Source: a bacterium (GTDB lineage Bacteria; Actinomycetota; Acidimicrobiia; Spongiisociales; JAHEDJ01). Taken from it: a DNA stretch of 59,898 bases. Shown here piece after piece: positions 18,660 through 27,470 of this stretch (positions are counted from its first letter, which is position 1; the number at the start of each line of letters is the position of its first letter). The DNA is taken from positions 48,916 through 108,813 of the forward strand of contig JAHEDJ010000003.1 of assembly GCA_024641325.1 (NCBI GenBank), written 5' to 3'. The notes under the pieces were generated by a model. That model made no database searches. It saw nothing but the letters and a program-made list of their open reading frames with translations, and was not told the origin of the DNA. A program made the translations under genes and the position numbers.

Positions 18660-18963
18660 CGCCTCGGTTGCCACCAAGATCAACGCTCTCTTCCCGGAGG
18701 CGGAACGTGAGGCCGCCCTCAGAATCGTCGAAACGTACCCCGGCCGCGACCGCACCCGTCTTCAACTGGCGATGCTGAAGAATTCCGGAGGAAACATGCT
18801 CTGCCTCACCCAACAAATCGAGCTTGCCGAGATCGACTTCAGAGATGTCCTGGCGCAAGCCGAATACCCACGCCAACTTCGCACCCCTGCCGGCGAGGTG
18901 ACCGAGCAGATGCGTCGCGAAGACCGGCACGATTACGAGATGTGGCTCCGAGGAGACCAATGA
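18649..18963 (+). CDS. Small helical hypothetical protein
   Basis: A 104-residue soluble protein, predicted mostly helical and charged, with no motif I recognise. It contains a single Cys and ends EMWLRGDQ. Its stop codon overlaps the ATG of the amylase gene (ATGA), and the amylase Shine-Dalgarno lies inside its last codons. This coupling is the main evidence that it is real. Its own start lacks a clear ribosome-binding site; see the small frame at 18600. Confidence 0.55.
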   Translation: MVVDASVATKINALFPEAEREAALRIVETYPGRDRTRLQLAMLKNSGGNMLCLTQQIELAEIDFRDVLAQAEYPRQLRTPAGEVTEQMRREDRHDYEMWLRGDQ

Positions 18964-20420
18964 CGACACCCATCGATCGTCCACCGGACTGGGTCGCAGA
19001 CGCCATCTTCTATCAGATCTTCCCGGATAGGTTCGCCTCGTCCGATCGAGTCGAGAAGCCGCCCAATCTCGAGGCCTGGGACGATCCACCGACGATCTTC
19101 GGCTACAAGGGGGGCGACCTCCCCGGCATCGTCGAGCACCTCGACTACATCGTGGATCTTGGAGTCAACGCCCTCTATCTGAATCCGATCTTCGCCTCCG
19201 CCTCCAATCACCGGTACCACACCTGGGATTACTTCCACATAGACCCGATGCTCGGAGGAGACGACGCTTTCGACGACCTCCTCGCCGAATGTCACAATCG
19301 CGGGATCCGTGTGGTGATCGATGGCGTCTTCAATCACTGCGGCCGGGGCTTTCTCCAGTTCAACGATCTTCTCGAGAACGGTCAGAGTTCGGCATGGGTT
19401 GACTGGTTCCTCGTCGATACATGGCCCCTGCACGCCTACGACGGCCACAAACCCGGCTACCACGCCTGGTGGGGCAACGCCGCGCTTCCGAAGTTCAATA
19501 CCGAGAACCCGCAGGTCGTCGAGTACCTGATGAGGGTGGGGGAACATTGGGCAAGAAAGGGAATCGACGGCTGGCGCCTGGACGTGCCGAACGAGATCAC
19601 AACGGATGGCTTCTGGGAGGAATTCCGGCAGAGAGTGCGGGCTATCAATCCGGACCTCTACCTCGTCGGTGAGATCTGGGAGGACGCCACCGACTGGATC
19701 GTACGCGGCGATCGCTTCGACGGAACGATGAATTACCACTTCGGCGGCCGCACTATCGCATTCACCGCCGGCACCCGGGTCGATGCTCAGCTGGCGGCCG
19801 GTCTCCCCTTCCCGGTGTCACCCGCGCTCGATGCACCCGGCTACGGCGACGCCATGAACGATCTCCTCTTTCGCTATCCACGCCATTCCCATCTGGCGAA
19901 TCTCAATCTGCTCGGTTCGCACGACACGGCCCGGGTGCTGAGCGTTGCCGCTGGGGACGTCGACTCTGTCATCCTCTCCACGTTGCTCAATTTCACCTTC
20001 CCCGGTGCGCCGTCGATCTACTACGGCGATGAAATCGGCATGAGCGGGGGGAATGATCCAGGCTCGCGGGGAACGTTCCCCTGGAAGCGCACCGACCTCT
20101 GGAACGACCGGCTGCTGAGAGCACATCGCTCGCTGGCCTCACTCCGCAAGCACCACCGTGCTCTTCGCCGCGGCGAGTACCGCAGGCTCGTTGCCCAGGA
20201 CGGATCCTCGCTGTACGCCTTTGCGATGCAGGACGAGAACGAGCAACTCCTGATCGCCCTGAACGTATCTGACATCGGAGCCTCTGCCACCATCGTCGAC
20301 GATGCCCTCGGCGGCACATTCAAGACTCTTTGGGGATCGGGCGGGATCAAGTGCACCGACGGAGAGGTGCGCCTCGCTCTGCCGCCGAGAACCGGCGCCG
20401 TGTGGGAAGCGAGCCCCTAG
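18960..20420 (+). CDS. GH13 alpha-amylase family protein (neopullulanase/cyclomaltodextrinase-like)
   Basis: A 486-residue intracellular glycoside hydrolase family 13 protein with no signal peptide. The catalytic triad is visible: nucleophile Asp208 in DGWRLDVP, acid/base Glu238 in GEIWE and transition-state Asp322 in GSHDTAR; DGVFNH at 121-126 is conserved region I. The N-terminal WVADAIFYQIFPDRFASSD and the NHRYHTWDYFHIDP segment match the neopullulanase/cyclomaltodextrinase/maltogenic amylase group, though the extra N-terminal starch-binding domain of that group is absent. It would hydrolyse short maltooligosaccharides. GGAGACC upstream supports ATG 18960. Confidence 0.88.
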   Translation: MTTPIDRPPDWVADAIFYQIFPDRFASSDRVEKPPNLEAWDDPPTIFGYKGGDLPGIVEHLDYIVDLGVNALYLNPIFASASNHRYHTWDYFHIDPMLGGDDAFDDLLAECHNRGIRVVIDGVFNHCGRGFLQFNDLLENGQSSAWVDWFLVDTWPLHAYDGHKPGYHAWWGNAALPKFNTENPQVVEYLMRVGEHWARKGIDGWRLDVPNEITTDGFWEEFRQRVRAINPDLYLVGEIWEDATDWIVRGDRFDGTMNYHFGGRTIAFTAGTRVDAQLAAGLPFPVSPALDAPGYGDAMNDLLFRYPRHSHLANLNLLGSHDTARVLSVAAGDVDSVILSTLLNFTFPGAPSIYYGDEIGMSGGNDPGSRGTFPWKRTDLWNDRLLRAHRSLASLRKHHRALRRGEYRRLVAQDGSSLYAFAMQDENEQLLIALNVSDIGASATIVDDALGGTFKTLWGSGGIKCTDGEVRLALPPRTGAVWEASP

Positions 20421-20430
20421 CTGTAGGCGA

Positions 20431-20598
20431 GGGAGGCAATTGGCAGTTGGCAATTGGCAACCTGCTCTCGGTGCTCTGCTGGACCCTCTCATCGTGTTCT
20501 CCGTTTCTCCCACCAACGGCGGCGCCGGGAACACGTGGCGGGCCTGCCCCGCACAGCAGGGTTCCGGGGGGCCAATTGCCAATCGCCAATTGCCTCCC
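20431..20598. repeat. Long inverted repeat with iterated arms
   Basis: Left arm 20431-20458 and right arm 20571-20598 are 28-base complements with two mismatches. Each is made of tandem GGCAATTGGCAGTT-type words, and the unpaired middle is 112 bases. It lies between the convergent amylase and ABC permease genes and may terminate both. No coding frame is supported in the loop. Confidence 0.8.
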
Positions 20599-20601
20599 GG
20601 C

Positions 20602-21807
20602 TCACCCGGCCGTACGCAACGCTTCCGTCGGAGACATACGCGCAGCCCTGATCGCCGGGTAGAGGCCGGCAACTGCTCCGATCACCAGCGCGGCGATGAC
20701 TCCGCCTCCGATGGCGATCGGCGGAATCAGAGCGTCCCACCCCTTGATCGCTGCGTACGCGGTGGTAACAGCTGCTCCGAGCAGCACACCTCCGACTCCT
20801 CCAATTCCCGACAACAGCAGAGCTTCACTGAGGAACTGCGACGCAACATGCCGCTTCGTTGCCCCGAGGGCACGGCGCAGGCCGATCTCGGATCGCCGCT
20901 CGAGCACCGAGATGACCATCACGTTTGCAATCCCCACTCCCCCGACCAGGAGGGCGACGGCTCCCAATCCGAGAAACAGCGCCGTCAGAGCATCGTCCGC
21001 AGCTTCCTTCGCCTCCAGAGCATCTGTAGGACGGGCCACCTCGACCTCTTCAGGATTCTCCGGATTGGCAGTGGCAGCCATCACCCCCATCACTGCATCG
21101 ACCTGGTCCGGGTCGACACGCACGAGGATACGAGTCGGCACCCCGTCGTCCTCGAGAAAGTCGGCCGCCGCCTCGAGGCCAACCATGGCGGCCCGATCGA
21201 GATCCGGGGCCAGTTCGAATTCCTGGAGGATTCCGATGACTGTGAACCACCGGCCACCCAGCCACACCTGCTCAGAGCCGGTCACTTCTGTGACGCCGAG
21301 GCGCTCTGCTGCCACGGAGCCCAGCACGGCGGTTGGATAGGCTCCGGTGGCAGCATCCAACCACTGGCCGTCTGCAACCGTGCCGGCCAAAGTATCCAGC
21401 AAGTTGAGGTCGACCGCCTGAACCGAGATACCCCCAGTTTGTCCTTCCGGGATGTAATCCGTGCGATACACCTTGGCCTCGTCCACCGCGCTGACAACGG
21501 TGGTTGTCTCGACAGGACCAATCTGGGCGATCATGGCAGCCGCTTCCACGGGCAGTTCGCCACTCCCGATCCCTATGCCGGTACCGGCTTCCACGGTCAA
21601 GAGATTCGTGCCCAGCCTGTCGAGTTGGGCAAGCAACTCCGACTTCGAAGATTCCGACAACCCGAGAACGCCGACCATCGCGGCAATGCCGATCATGATG
21701 CCGAGAGCGGACAGCGCGGTTCTCAACCGGCGCGTCCGCAGGCCGACCGTTGCGGTTCTGCCGAGGTCGCGCGGATGCAAGCTGCTCGGTTGGAGGGTGG
21801 TAGGCAT
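20602..21807 (-). CDS. MacB-type ABC transporter permease
   Basis: A 401-residue FtsX/MacB-family permease. An N-terminal membrane helix (LRTALSALGIMIGIAAMVGVLG, about 26-47) is followed by a large extracytoplasmic domain of the MacB_PCD type and three C-terminal helices, ending in PTEALRTAG, the usual FtsX-family tail. It works with the ATPase and adaptor encoded just upstream to move substrates or peptides across the membrane. The start ATG 21807 overlaps the ATPase stop (TGATG). The substrate cannot be inferred. Confidence 0.88.
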   Translation of the reverse strand: MPTTLQPSSLHPRDLGRTATVGLRTRRLRTALSALGIMIGIAAMVGVLGLSESSKSELLAQLDRLGTNLLTVEAGTGIGIGSGELPVEAAAMIAQIGPVETTTVVSAVDEAKVYRTDYIPEGQTGGISVQAVDLNLLDTLAGTVADGQWLDAATGAYPTAVLGSVAAERLGVTEVTGSEQVWLGGRWFTVIGILQEFELAPDLDRAAMVGLEAAADFLEDDGVPTRILVRVDPDQVDAVMGVMAATANPENPEEVEVARPTDALEAKEAADDALTALFLGLGAVALLVGGVGIANVMVISVLERRSEIGLRRALGATKRHVASQFLSEALLLSGIGGVGGVLLGAAVTTAYAAIKGWDALIPPIAIGGGVIAALVIGAVAGLYPAIRAARMSPTEALRTAG

Positions 21808-22505
21808 CAGGCCACCTCTCCCCATGACGTGTCGTACTCGATCCGACCGTCGCGCAGACCGACCGAACGGGGAAACTGCCGGGCGATGTCGAGATTGTGA
21901 GTTATGACCACGATGGTCGTGCCGGCCTCGTTGAGTTCCTCGATGAGTTCCACGATCGAGTCGGACGTCTTCGAATCGAGATTGCCGGTCGGCTCATCGG
22001 CCAGCACGATCGACGGATTGCCGATGAGGGCCCGGGCAGTCGCCACACGCTGCCGCTCGCCTCCGGACAACTTCGTCGCGACATGATCGAGCCGATGCCC
22101 CATGCCCGCCCGCCGCAACGCAACTTCGGCCATCTCGCGGCGCGTCCGCAACCGCATACCCGTGTACAACAAACCGTCTGCCACGTTGTCGAGTGCGGTG
22201 TAGCCGCTGAGCAGGTGAAACTGCTGGAAGACGAAGCCGATGTGGTGAGCCCGGAGCGACGACATATCCCTGTCTGAGAGCTCCGACACCCGGTGTCCTG
22301 CAACCGTAACCTCGCCCGAGGTCGGTCGGTCCAGGGTGCCCATGATGTGCAACAGGGTCGACTTGCCGGACCCGGACGGACCTACGACGGCAACGAGTTC
22401 ACCCTCGCCGACCGCGAAGCTGACACCGCCCAACGCCCGTACAACGGGGGTTGTCGGGTACTCCTTGGTGACGTTGTGCAGCGAAAGGACCGGGTCGGAC
22501 GGCAT
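21807..22505 (-). CDS. ABC transporter ATP-binding protein, MacB/LolD type
   Basis: A 232-residue ATPase with Walker [10 protein letters not shown] near 41-49, Q-loop in [13 protein letters not shown], signature LSGGERQRV near 140, Walker [15 protein letters not shown] near 158 and the H-loop THN. This is the MacB/LolD subfamily that pairs with FtsX-like permeases. The ATG at 22505 overlaps the adaptor stop codon (TGATG); a GTG three bases earlier is an alternative. It is the middle gene of a three-gene exporter operon. Confidence 0.92.
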   Translation of the reverse strand: MPSDPVLSLHNVTKEYPTTPVVRALGGVSFAVGEGELVAVVGPSGSGKSTLLHIMGTLDRPTSGEVTVAGHRVSELSDRDMSSLRAHHIGFVFQQFHLLSGYTALDNVADGLLYTGMRLRTRREMAEVALRRAGMGHRLDHVATKLSGGERQRVATARALIGNPSIVLADEPTGNLDSKTSDSIVELIEELNEAGTTIVVITHNLDIARQFPRSVGLRDGRIEYDTSWGEVA

Positions 22506-24088
22506 CACGGCACCACAACTCGATCACCGGCCGTGAGGCCATCACTGGCTATCTCAACTAGTCCGTCGGCAAAGAAGCCGGGATCCACTGCCACCAAACG
22601 GGGACTTCCCCCGCCGGTTTCGACCCTGACCGCGTAACCACCCTCGCTCAACGCGACAAGCGCCGACACCGGAACTGCCAGGACACCCTCCACCGAATCG
22701 GAGATCACATCTACGTCGACCGGAGCCTCGTCCAGGGAAAGAGCAACCGTTGGATCGAGCAGTTCGACGATCACTTCAAACACTGCCTGATTGCCCTGAT
22801 CCACAGTCGCGGTCGTGGCAACCGAGGTGATCACGCCGGGTGTTTCTGAAAAGTCTGGAAGCACGATGATCACATCATCACCCACCGACACGATGCCCTG
22901 GTCGCGTGCCGGGAGGTTGACGCGAACCACCTTGTCGGATGATGAGACCGCCAGCACCGGACTGCCCGGGTTGACACGGCTGCCCACCGAGGACAGCTGG
23001 TCACTCACTAGAACCGATGTCTCCAGGAAGACGATCTCACCGAGGTCGACAACGCCATCTTCTTCGAGGCCGATCGACGCCTGCCAGGAAAAGACCGCGG
23101 CGCGCGTCTCGTCGGTGAACGTGCCGTCAACCTCGCCGGGATCGAACCCGAGCGAGGCAAGCGCTGCTTCGAGTTGCTCGACGTCCCGGCCGACCATCGG
23201 ATCACCGGTAATCAGAGACGCCACCGGACCGCCACCGCCGGTCGAGTCACCAACGGCGGCGATGGTGCGCACCTGGGCCGGACCCGGGATGAAGATCACC
23301 TCACCGTGATCGACGATACCGTCCGACTCTGCCCCGATGTCCTCTTGCCAATCTTCAACCATCTGTGCGGTGCTCGACGTGAACTCCCGGTCGACGGTCA
23401 CTGCCTCATCCGGGTCGTAGCCGAGCGCCACCAGGGCGGCCTCGAGCTGCTCGACGTCGTCGCCTTCGAGGTTCGTCGGGGCATCGAGGAGCGTTCTGTA
23501 GGCCGGCACATCGCCGTAGAGAACGACAACGGGCTCTCCGTTGACTCGATAGAGCACATCCCCCTGCTGGATGGCAGTACCAGGCTCTGCAGCGGCGGTG
23601 ATGGTCCCAACCAGCCTGCTCTGGACGGCAAGTGTGTCCACACCGATGGCCAGGTCCCGGTAGGCAGGAGCTTCGCCGTATAGAAGTATTACCGGCTCAC
23701 CATCGATGCTGAACAGGACATCGCCCTGCTCAACTATCTCCCCGGCATCTGCTGCGGTCGTGATCGTGCCCGAGAACTGGGTGGTCACCGGATCCCCGTC
23801 GACCGTCCCGAGGGTCCCCTCGAAACTCTCGGTTTGCACGAGGTCCGTGATGACGGCCTCCGCGAAGGTCAGCTGTGAGGTTGTCACCGCAGTCGTGTCC
23901 GACCCGGTGTCGTCAAAGGCAAACAGGGCAGCTGCGGCCACGGCGGCCGCGATCACGATGCCGACCACCCACCACAGCAGGCGACGCCGGCCCGGCGCAG
24001 CTTCCTTCGCCTTTCCAGCGTCCTTGTTCGCCGTGGCTTCTTCATCTGGCGGCATGTAGGGCTCCGTTGTGACTCTCGTCTCACTCAT
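22505..24088 (-). CDS. Membrane-fusion/adaptor protein with duplicated peptidoglycan-binding-like domains
   Basis: A 527-residue MacA/HlyD-like adaptor. One N-terminal helix (about 36-57) anchors it. Two similar segments follow that read VEQGDVLFSIDGEPVILLYGEAPAYR and a near copy about 50 residues later, which are lipoyl-like hairpin pieces. Two peptidoglycan_binding_1-like units come next (DDVEQLEAALVALGYDPDE and DVEQLEAALASLGFDPGE, each with a matching tail). The C-terminus has beta-barrel segments VPVSALV. AGGAAG before ATG 24088 supports this start over the in-frame 24133. It is the first gene of the exporter operon. Confidence 0.85.
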   Translation of the reverse strand: MSETRVTTEPYMPPDEEATANKDAGKAKEAAPGRRRLLWWVVGIVIAAAVAAAALFAFDDTGSDTTAVTTSQLTFAEAVITDLVQTESFEGTLGTVDGDPVTTQFSGTITTAADAGEIVEQGDVLFSIDGEPVILLYGEAPAYRDLAIGVDTLAVQSRLVGTITAAAEPGTAIQQGDVLYRVNGEPVVVLYGDVPAYRTLLDAPTNLEGDDVEQLEAALVALGYDPDEAVTVDREFTSSTAQMVEDWQEDIGAESDGIVDHGEVIFIPGPAQVRTIAAVGDSTGGGGPVASLITGDPMVGRDVEQLEAALASLGFDPGEVDGTFTDETRAAVFSWQASIGLEEDGVVDLGEIVFLETSVLVSDQLSSVGSRVNPGSPVLAVSSSDKVVRVNLPARDQGIVSVGDDVIIVLPDFSETPGVITSVATTATVDQGNQAVFEVIVELLDPTVALSLDEAPVDVDVISDSVEGVLAVPVSALVALSEGGYAVRVETGGGSPRLVAVDPGFFADGLVEIASDGLTAGDRVVVP

Positions 24089-24218
24089 AATGCTTCCTAT
24101 CCGGCTGAGATGGCAATCAGGGCGCGGGGCCACCGTGTTGTCTGCCCAAGAGGATGGCCCGGAGACCTAAGACCAGGATGCAATCAATCTGAGAGTTGAG
24201 TGAGAAAGATGTCCTGAA

Positions 24219-24271
24219 GTTTTCTCAGCAATGTTGTTGCGCGTGGGGAACAACAGTATTGCTGAGAAAAC
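24219..24271. repeat. Palindromic repeat family A, copy 1 (likely terminator)
   Basis: The 14-base arms at 24219-24232 and 24258-24271 are perfect complements, with an inner paired part and a loop containing GCGCGTGGGGAAC. The arm and loop sequence recurs twice at 32471-32578. Here it touches the stop codon of the zinc-ribbon gene, so it probably ends that transcript. Confidence 0.85.
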
Positions 24272-24547
24272 TCAGGGGAGGTCGCTCGGGACACGCCGCC
24301 GGTCGGGGCGAACGCCGAATCGCTGTTCGCGAATGTCGAATGCATGTTCCAACACCGCCTGGATAGCGAACATGCTGTCGAGCCGGGCCGGTGCGAAGAG
24401 CTTGGATTGATCGACCTCAGCGTCCGACAACACTTCGATCCCAACCTGGCCGCACCCGCTACACACTCTGCGTTTGATGCTGCCGCCAACTCCTGATGCG
24501 TTGACGAAAGTGTGATTGCCCTTCCGGCAGTCCTTTTTCCGTCTCAA
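24272..24547 (-). CDS. Small zinc-ribbon protein, paralogue 1
   Basis: A 91-residue protein with Cys7, His12, Cys29 and Cys32 in a C-x4-H ... C-x2-C pattern (DCRKGNH, RVCSGCG), typical of a zinc ribbon, followed by an acidic part and SKLFAPARLDSMFAI. It is clearly related to the gene at 24771-25007, which has the same cysteines, GG-I-R spacing and LFAP...DS-F-I. I chose TTG 24547 because GGGAGG lies just before it and the protein then begins LRRKKDC, matching MRRKPNC of the paralogue; ATG 24562 is the longer option. Its C-terminus is longer and basic. Function unknown; nucleic-acid or protein binding is possible. Confidence 0.65.
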   Translation of the reverse strand: MRRKKDCRKGNHTFVNASGVGGSIKRRVCSGCGQVGIEVLSDAEVDQSKLFAPARLDSMFAIQAVLEHAFDIREQRFGVRPDRRRVPSDLP

Positions 24548-24638
24548 TTTTGCCTCCCACATTTCTCATTAGCCGCCCTACCGAGGCGCCATCATTCCGG
24601 AAAAGCACCGCCCGCCGGATGACATTTCAACATTTCTC

Positions 24639-24666
24639 ACTGTATTCACTCTATGTGGTTTGTCGA
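24639..24666 (-). promoter_or_regulatory. Promoter of zinc-ribbon paralogue 1
   Basis: On the minus strand TCGACA (24666-24661) and TACAGT (24644-24639) are separated by 16 bases. The block GTGCTCGACA-ACCAC...GAGTGA is shared with the promoter of the second paralogue, including non-hexamer bases, which supports function. Confidence 0.55.
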
Positions 24667-24770
24667 GCACTATTTGTGGGTGCCGAAGGGGACTAGTCCC
24701 TACCCAACTCCGGCCGCCCCGTGCAGTCGAGCGGGCGCATTGGAGGGGTGATACGGCTCCACGAGTGCAC

Positions 24771-25007
24771 CTACCGAGGGCCAAAGCGCTGCGTTTGGAG
24801 CTGGTGCCGGGGCGCCGCTCTGATCATGAAAATGCTGTCGATCGGCAGAGGGGCGAAGAGCCGAGACTCTTCCATCTCGGCACTCGGCCGGAGATCGATC
24901 TCAATCAGGCCGCAAGATGGGCAGACCTGTCGTTGGATTCCGCCGCCAATTTCGACCAGCGGTCCGAAAGAATGCTCGCCCCTCCGACAATTCGGTTTGC
25001 GCCGCAT
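24771..25007 (-). CDS. Small zinc-ribbon protein, paralogue 2
   Basis: A 78-residue protein with Cys7, His12, Cys29, Cys32 (NCRRGEH, QVCPSCG) and the shared C-terminal block SRLFAPLPIDSIFMI. About 26 of the first 65 positions are identical to paralogue 1. A GAAGG-rich stretch precedes ATG 25007. It follows the membrane Fe-S oxidoreductase gene on the same strand but has its own promoter-like sequence. The two copies are separated by about 220 bases with a perfect 12-base palindrome GGGACTAGTCCC in the gap. Family not recognised. Confidence 0.65.
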   Translation of the reverse strand: MRRKPNCRRGEHSFGPLVEIGGGIQRQVCPSCGLIEIDLRPSAEMEESRLFAPLPIDSIFMIRAAPRHQLQTQRFGPR

Positions 25008-25066
25008 CCCTTCATCCCCTTCCTTCCCGAGACTGCGTCGGTTTGGTTCGACGATTACGCCCCCTC

Positions 25067-25094
25067 AAACTACTCACTCTCGGTGGTATGTCGA
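25067..25094 (-). promoter_or_regulatory. Promoter of zinc-ribbon paralogue 2
   Basis: Minus-strand TCGACA (25094-25089) and TAGTTT (25072-25067) with 16 bases between them, the same layout and flanking bases (GTGCTCGACA-ACCAC...GAGTGAG) as the promoter at 24639-24666. Confidence 0.55.
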
Positions 25095-25138
25095 GCACCA
25101 ATGGCGGCATAGCTCCACCGCGCAATCCGCTCCAAGGC

Positions 25139-27298
25139 TCAGGGCTGCTTGAAAACCGAGTCGGCCAGGATCATTGAAATATCCCGCACCCGCACCTCGG
25201 AGCCGAGTTCCTTGACACCATCGTCGATCATGACGTAGCAATAAGGACACCCGACCGCCACCTCGGCTGCCCCGGTAGCGATTGCCTGTTCCGCGCGCTC
25301 GACGTTGACCTTCTTGCCGGTCTGTTCTTCCATCCAGAAACGAGCACCCCCGGCGCCGCAGCACATTGCGTTGGTGCCGTTTCGCTCCATCTCGACGAGC
25401 GAAGCACCGCTAGCGGCGATGACTTCGCGCGGGGCGACATAGATGTCGTTGTGACGTCCGAGGTAGCACGGATCATGAAAAGTGATCTCGGGCTTCTTGC
25501 CGGTGGAGGCAGCCGTATCCAGAGACCCACTTCCGACCAGCTCCATCAATAGCTGGCTGTGATGGACCACCTGGTAGTCACCGCCCAGCTGCGGGTAATC
25601 GTTGGCCAGAGAGTTGAAGCAATGGGGGCACTGTGTGATGACCTTCTCGACACCGAGATCGTTGAGCGTTTCGATGTTCGAAAGGGCGAGTTGCTGATAC
25701 AGGTACTCGTTGCCGGATCGGCGAGCAGGATCCCCGGTGCACGATTCTTTCGGGCCGAGCACGGCAAAGTCGATACCGGCCTCATGCAAGAGCCGGGCCG
25801 TCGCTTTGGTGACCTCGACGTTGCGATCATCGAACGATCCTGCACAACCCACCCAGTAGAGGTATTCGGCCGAATCGACACCTTCCTCACCGAGGACTTT
25901 CACGTCAAAATCGAGCGACTTTGCCCAGTCCATGCGATTCTGCTGGCTGAGCCCCCACGGATTCCCCTGGTTCTCGAGAGCAACGAAGGCCTTGCCCAGC
26001 TCGACCGGGAAGTCGGCTTCCATCAGTGCCTTGTACCGGCGCATATCGAGAATCTTGTCGAGGATCTCGATATTGACCGGACAGATCTCGTCACATGCTC
26101 GACACGTGGTGCACGACCACAGCTCATCCGACGTGACCCGTTCGAACAGATTGTCGGCGCCGATACTGATCTCGGTGTCCATCGACACGGGAGTAGATAT
26201 CCGGGCCGGAGCTGTGGACGCAGCCACTTCGCCGACTTTCAAAACCATCTCGCGGGGATCGAGTGGTTTCCCGGTTGTGTTGGCGGGACACACGCTCGTG
26301 CATCGACCGCACACGGTGCAGGCGTCGGTGTCGAAGATCTGCTTCCAGGTGAGATCGGTGATGACCGACGCACCGATCGATTCGATGTCGGTGGCTTCCA
26401 TGAGATTCGGGAGCTCTTTCATCGCCCCCTTCGGCCGATCCCTCGGTGCCATGAACATGTTCGCCGGCGAGGTCAACATATGACGCAACTTGGTTGTCGG
26501 GAGGATCACCAGGAACCACACGAAAGTGGCCACGTGCGCAATCCAAAAGAACTGGTGCCAGCCGACGGCGGCGGCCTCGGCAAACAGCGAGCTGAGGGGG
26601 TAGCCGAGGAAAGACCACACTTCGAAGTCCGGTCTTCCGTCGACGGCAATGCGGGCAGCCTCAGTGAATACGCCGGTCACTCCGATCAGCCCGAGCACAG
26701 TGAGGATCCACGCGTCCTCAGCCTTGGTTTTCGACCGAAGTCGCCATGGCGCCTGGCCGTATCGCCTGACAACAGCCCAAACAACTCCGACGATGAGCGC
26801 GATAGCTGCAGCATCGAGGACCGCCGAATAGACCTTGTAGACGTTGCCGCTCAGGAACTTCAGACCCTCCGGCAAGAGGTGATCGATCTCGAGGATCACG
26901 GTGCCGAGGAACAAGAGCACGAATCCGTAGTAGATCAAGGCATGCATCAACCCGGCTGCTCGATCTCGAAGCAGCGTCTGCATCGAAAGGCCGGCCGTCA
27001 GGTTCTTGAATCGCTCACCCCATCGACCCGTACGAGCCTCAGAGTCCCCGCGTTCCCAGCTGCGTGACCGTTCTGCAAACAGATAGAGGGTCAGCGACAG
27101 GAAGGCGCCCATGCCGACATAGAACGCCGCCTGCAGAGCACCCGGAACATTGCCGAATACCTCACGCCCGATCTCGGGAAGATGATCGCCGGGAAGGGTG
27201 CCCATCCACCAGAAGAGCAACGTGGCGGGAAATGCCGCAAACGCCAGAAAGAAGAGGATCCGGGTCGAAGTCGGGCGTCGGCGAGGCTCCATCGTCAT
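25139..27298 (-). CDS. Membrane Fe-S oxidoreductase, heterodisulfide reductase-like
   Basis: A 719-residue fusion protein. The first 270 residues hold several membrane helices resembling the nitrate-reductase gamma/HdrE cytochrome b domain. Two 4Fe-4S ferredoxin motifs follow: CTVCGRCTSVCP at 327-338 and CTTCRACDEICP near 404. The C-terminal half has two cysteine-rich CCG domains (YWVGCAGSFDDR ... CPHCFN and HDPCYLGRHN ... CCGAGGARFW) as in HdrD/GlpC. In Actinobacteria such proteins are thought to pass electrons from ETF or other donors to menaquinone. ATG 27292 (third codon) has the better Shine-Dalgarno spacing (AAAGG). Confidence 0.85.
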   Translation of the reverse strand: MTMEPRRRPTSTRILFFLAFAAFPATLLFWWMGTLPGDHLPEIGREVFGNVPGALQAAFYVGMGAFLSLTLYLFAERSRSWERGDSEARTGRWGERFKNLTAGLSMQTLLRDRAAGLMHALIYYGFVLLFLGTVILEIDHLLPEGLKFLSGNVYKVYSAVLDAAAIALIVGVVWAVVRRYGQAPWRLRSKTKAEDAWILTVLGLIGVTGVFTEAARIAVDGRPDFEVWSFLGYPLSSLFAEAAAVGWHQFFWIAHVATFVWFLVILPTTKLRHMLTSPANMFMAPRDRPKGAMKELPNLMEATDIESIGASVITDLTWKQIFDTDACTVCGRCTSVCPANTTGKPLDPREMVLKVGEVAASTAPARISTPVSMDTEISIGADNLFERVTSDELWSCTTCRACDEICPVNIEILDKILDMRRYKALMEADFPVELGKAFVALENQGNPWGLSQQNRMDWAKSLDFDVKVLGEEGVDSAEYLYWVGCAGSFDDRNVEVTKATARLLHEAGIDFAVLGPKESCTGDPARRSGNEYLYQQLALSNIETLNDLGVEKVITQCPHCFNSLANDYPQLGGDYQVVHHSQLLMELVGSGSLDTAASTGKKPEITFHDPCYLGRHNDIYVAPREVIAASGASLVEMERNGTNAMCCGAGGARFWMEEQTGKKVNVERAEQAIATGAAEVAVGCPYCYVMIDDGVKELGSEVRVRDISMILADSVFKQP

Positions 27299-27409
27299 CC
27301 TTTCATAGCGAGGACGTCCAGAGTCTACGAAGCCTCCCCGGCTCGCGCCGACTCACCGGCAGGGTCGAAGGTCACGAATCACGCCTGGTTGCTCGTCACG
27401 AGTCCGAAC

Positions 27410-27444
27410 GCGCCTCGGTCCCCCGCCGGGGGACCGAGAGGCGC
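27410..27444 (-). terminator. GC-rich hairpin after pspA
   Basis: GCGCCTCGGTCCCCC pairs with GGGGGACCGAGAGGCGC across a 3-base loop with a small bulge. It is 26 bases beyond the pspA stop and before the next minus-strand gene. There is no T-run, so it may be a pause/attenuation structure and not a classical terminator. Confidence 0.55.
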
Positions 27445-27470
27445 ATCGCCAACGGCTGTGAGTCGAGGAT

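Noticed and set aside
20302-21900. Long plus-strand open frame (532 residues)
   Set aside because: It is antisense to the MacB-type permease, has no family similarity and arises from GC-rich codon bias.
25559-27067. Long plus-strand open frame (502 residues)
   Set aside because: Antisense to the Fe-S oxidoreductase with intact cluster motifs.
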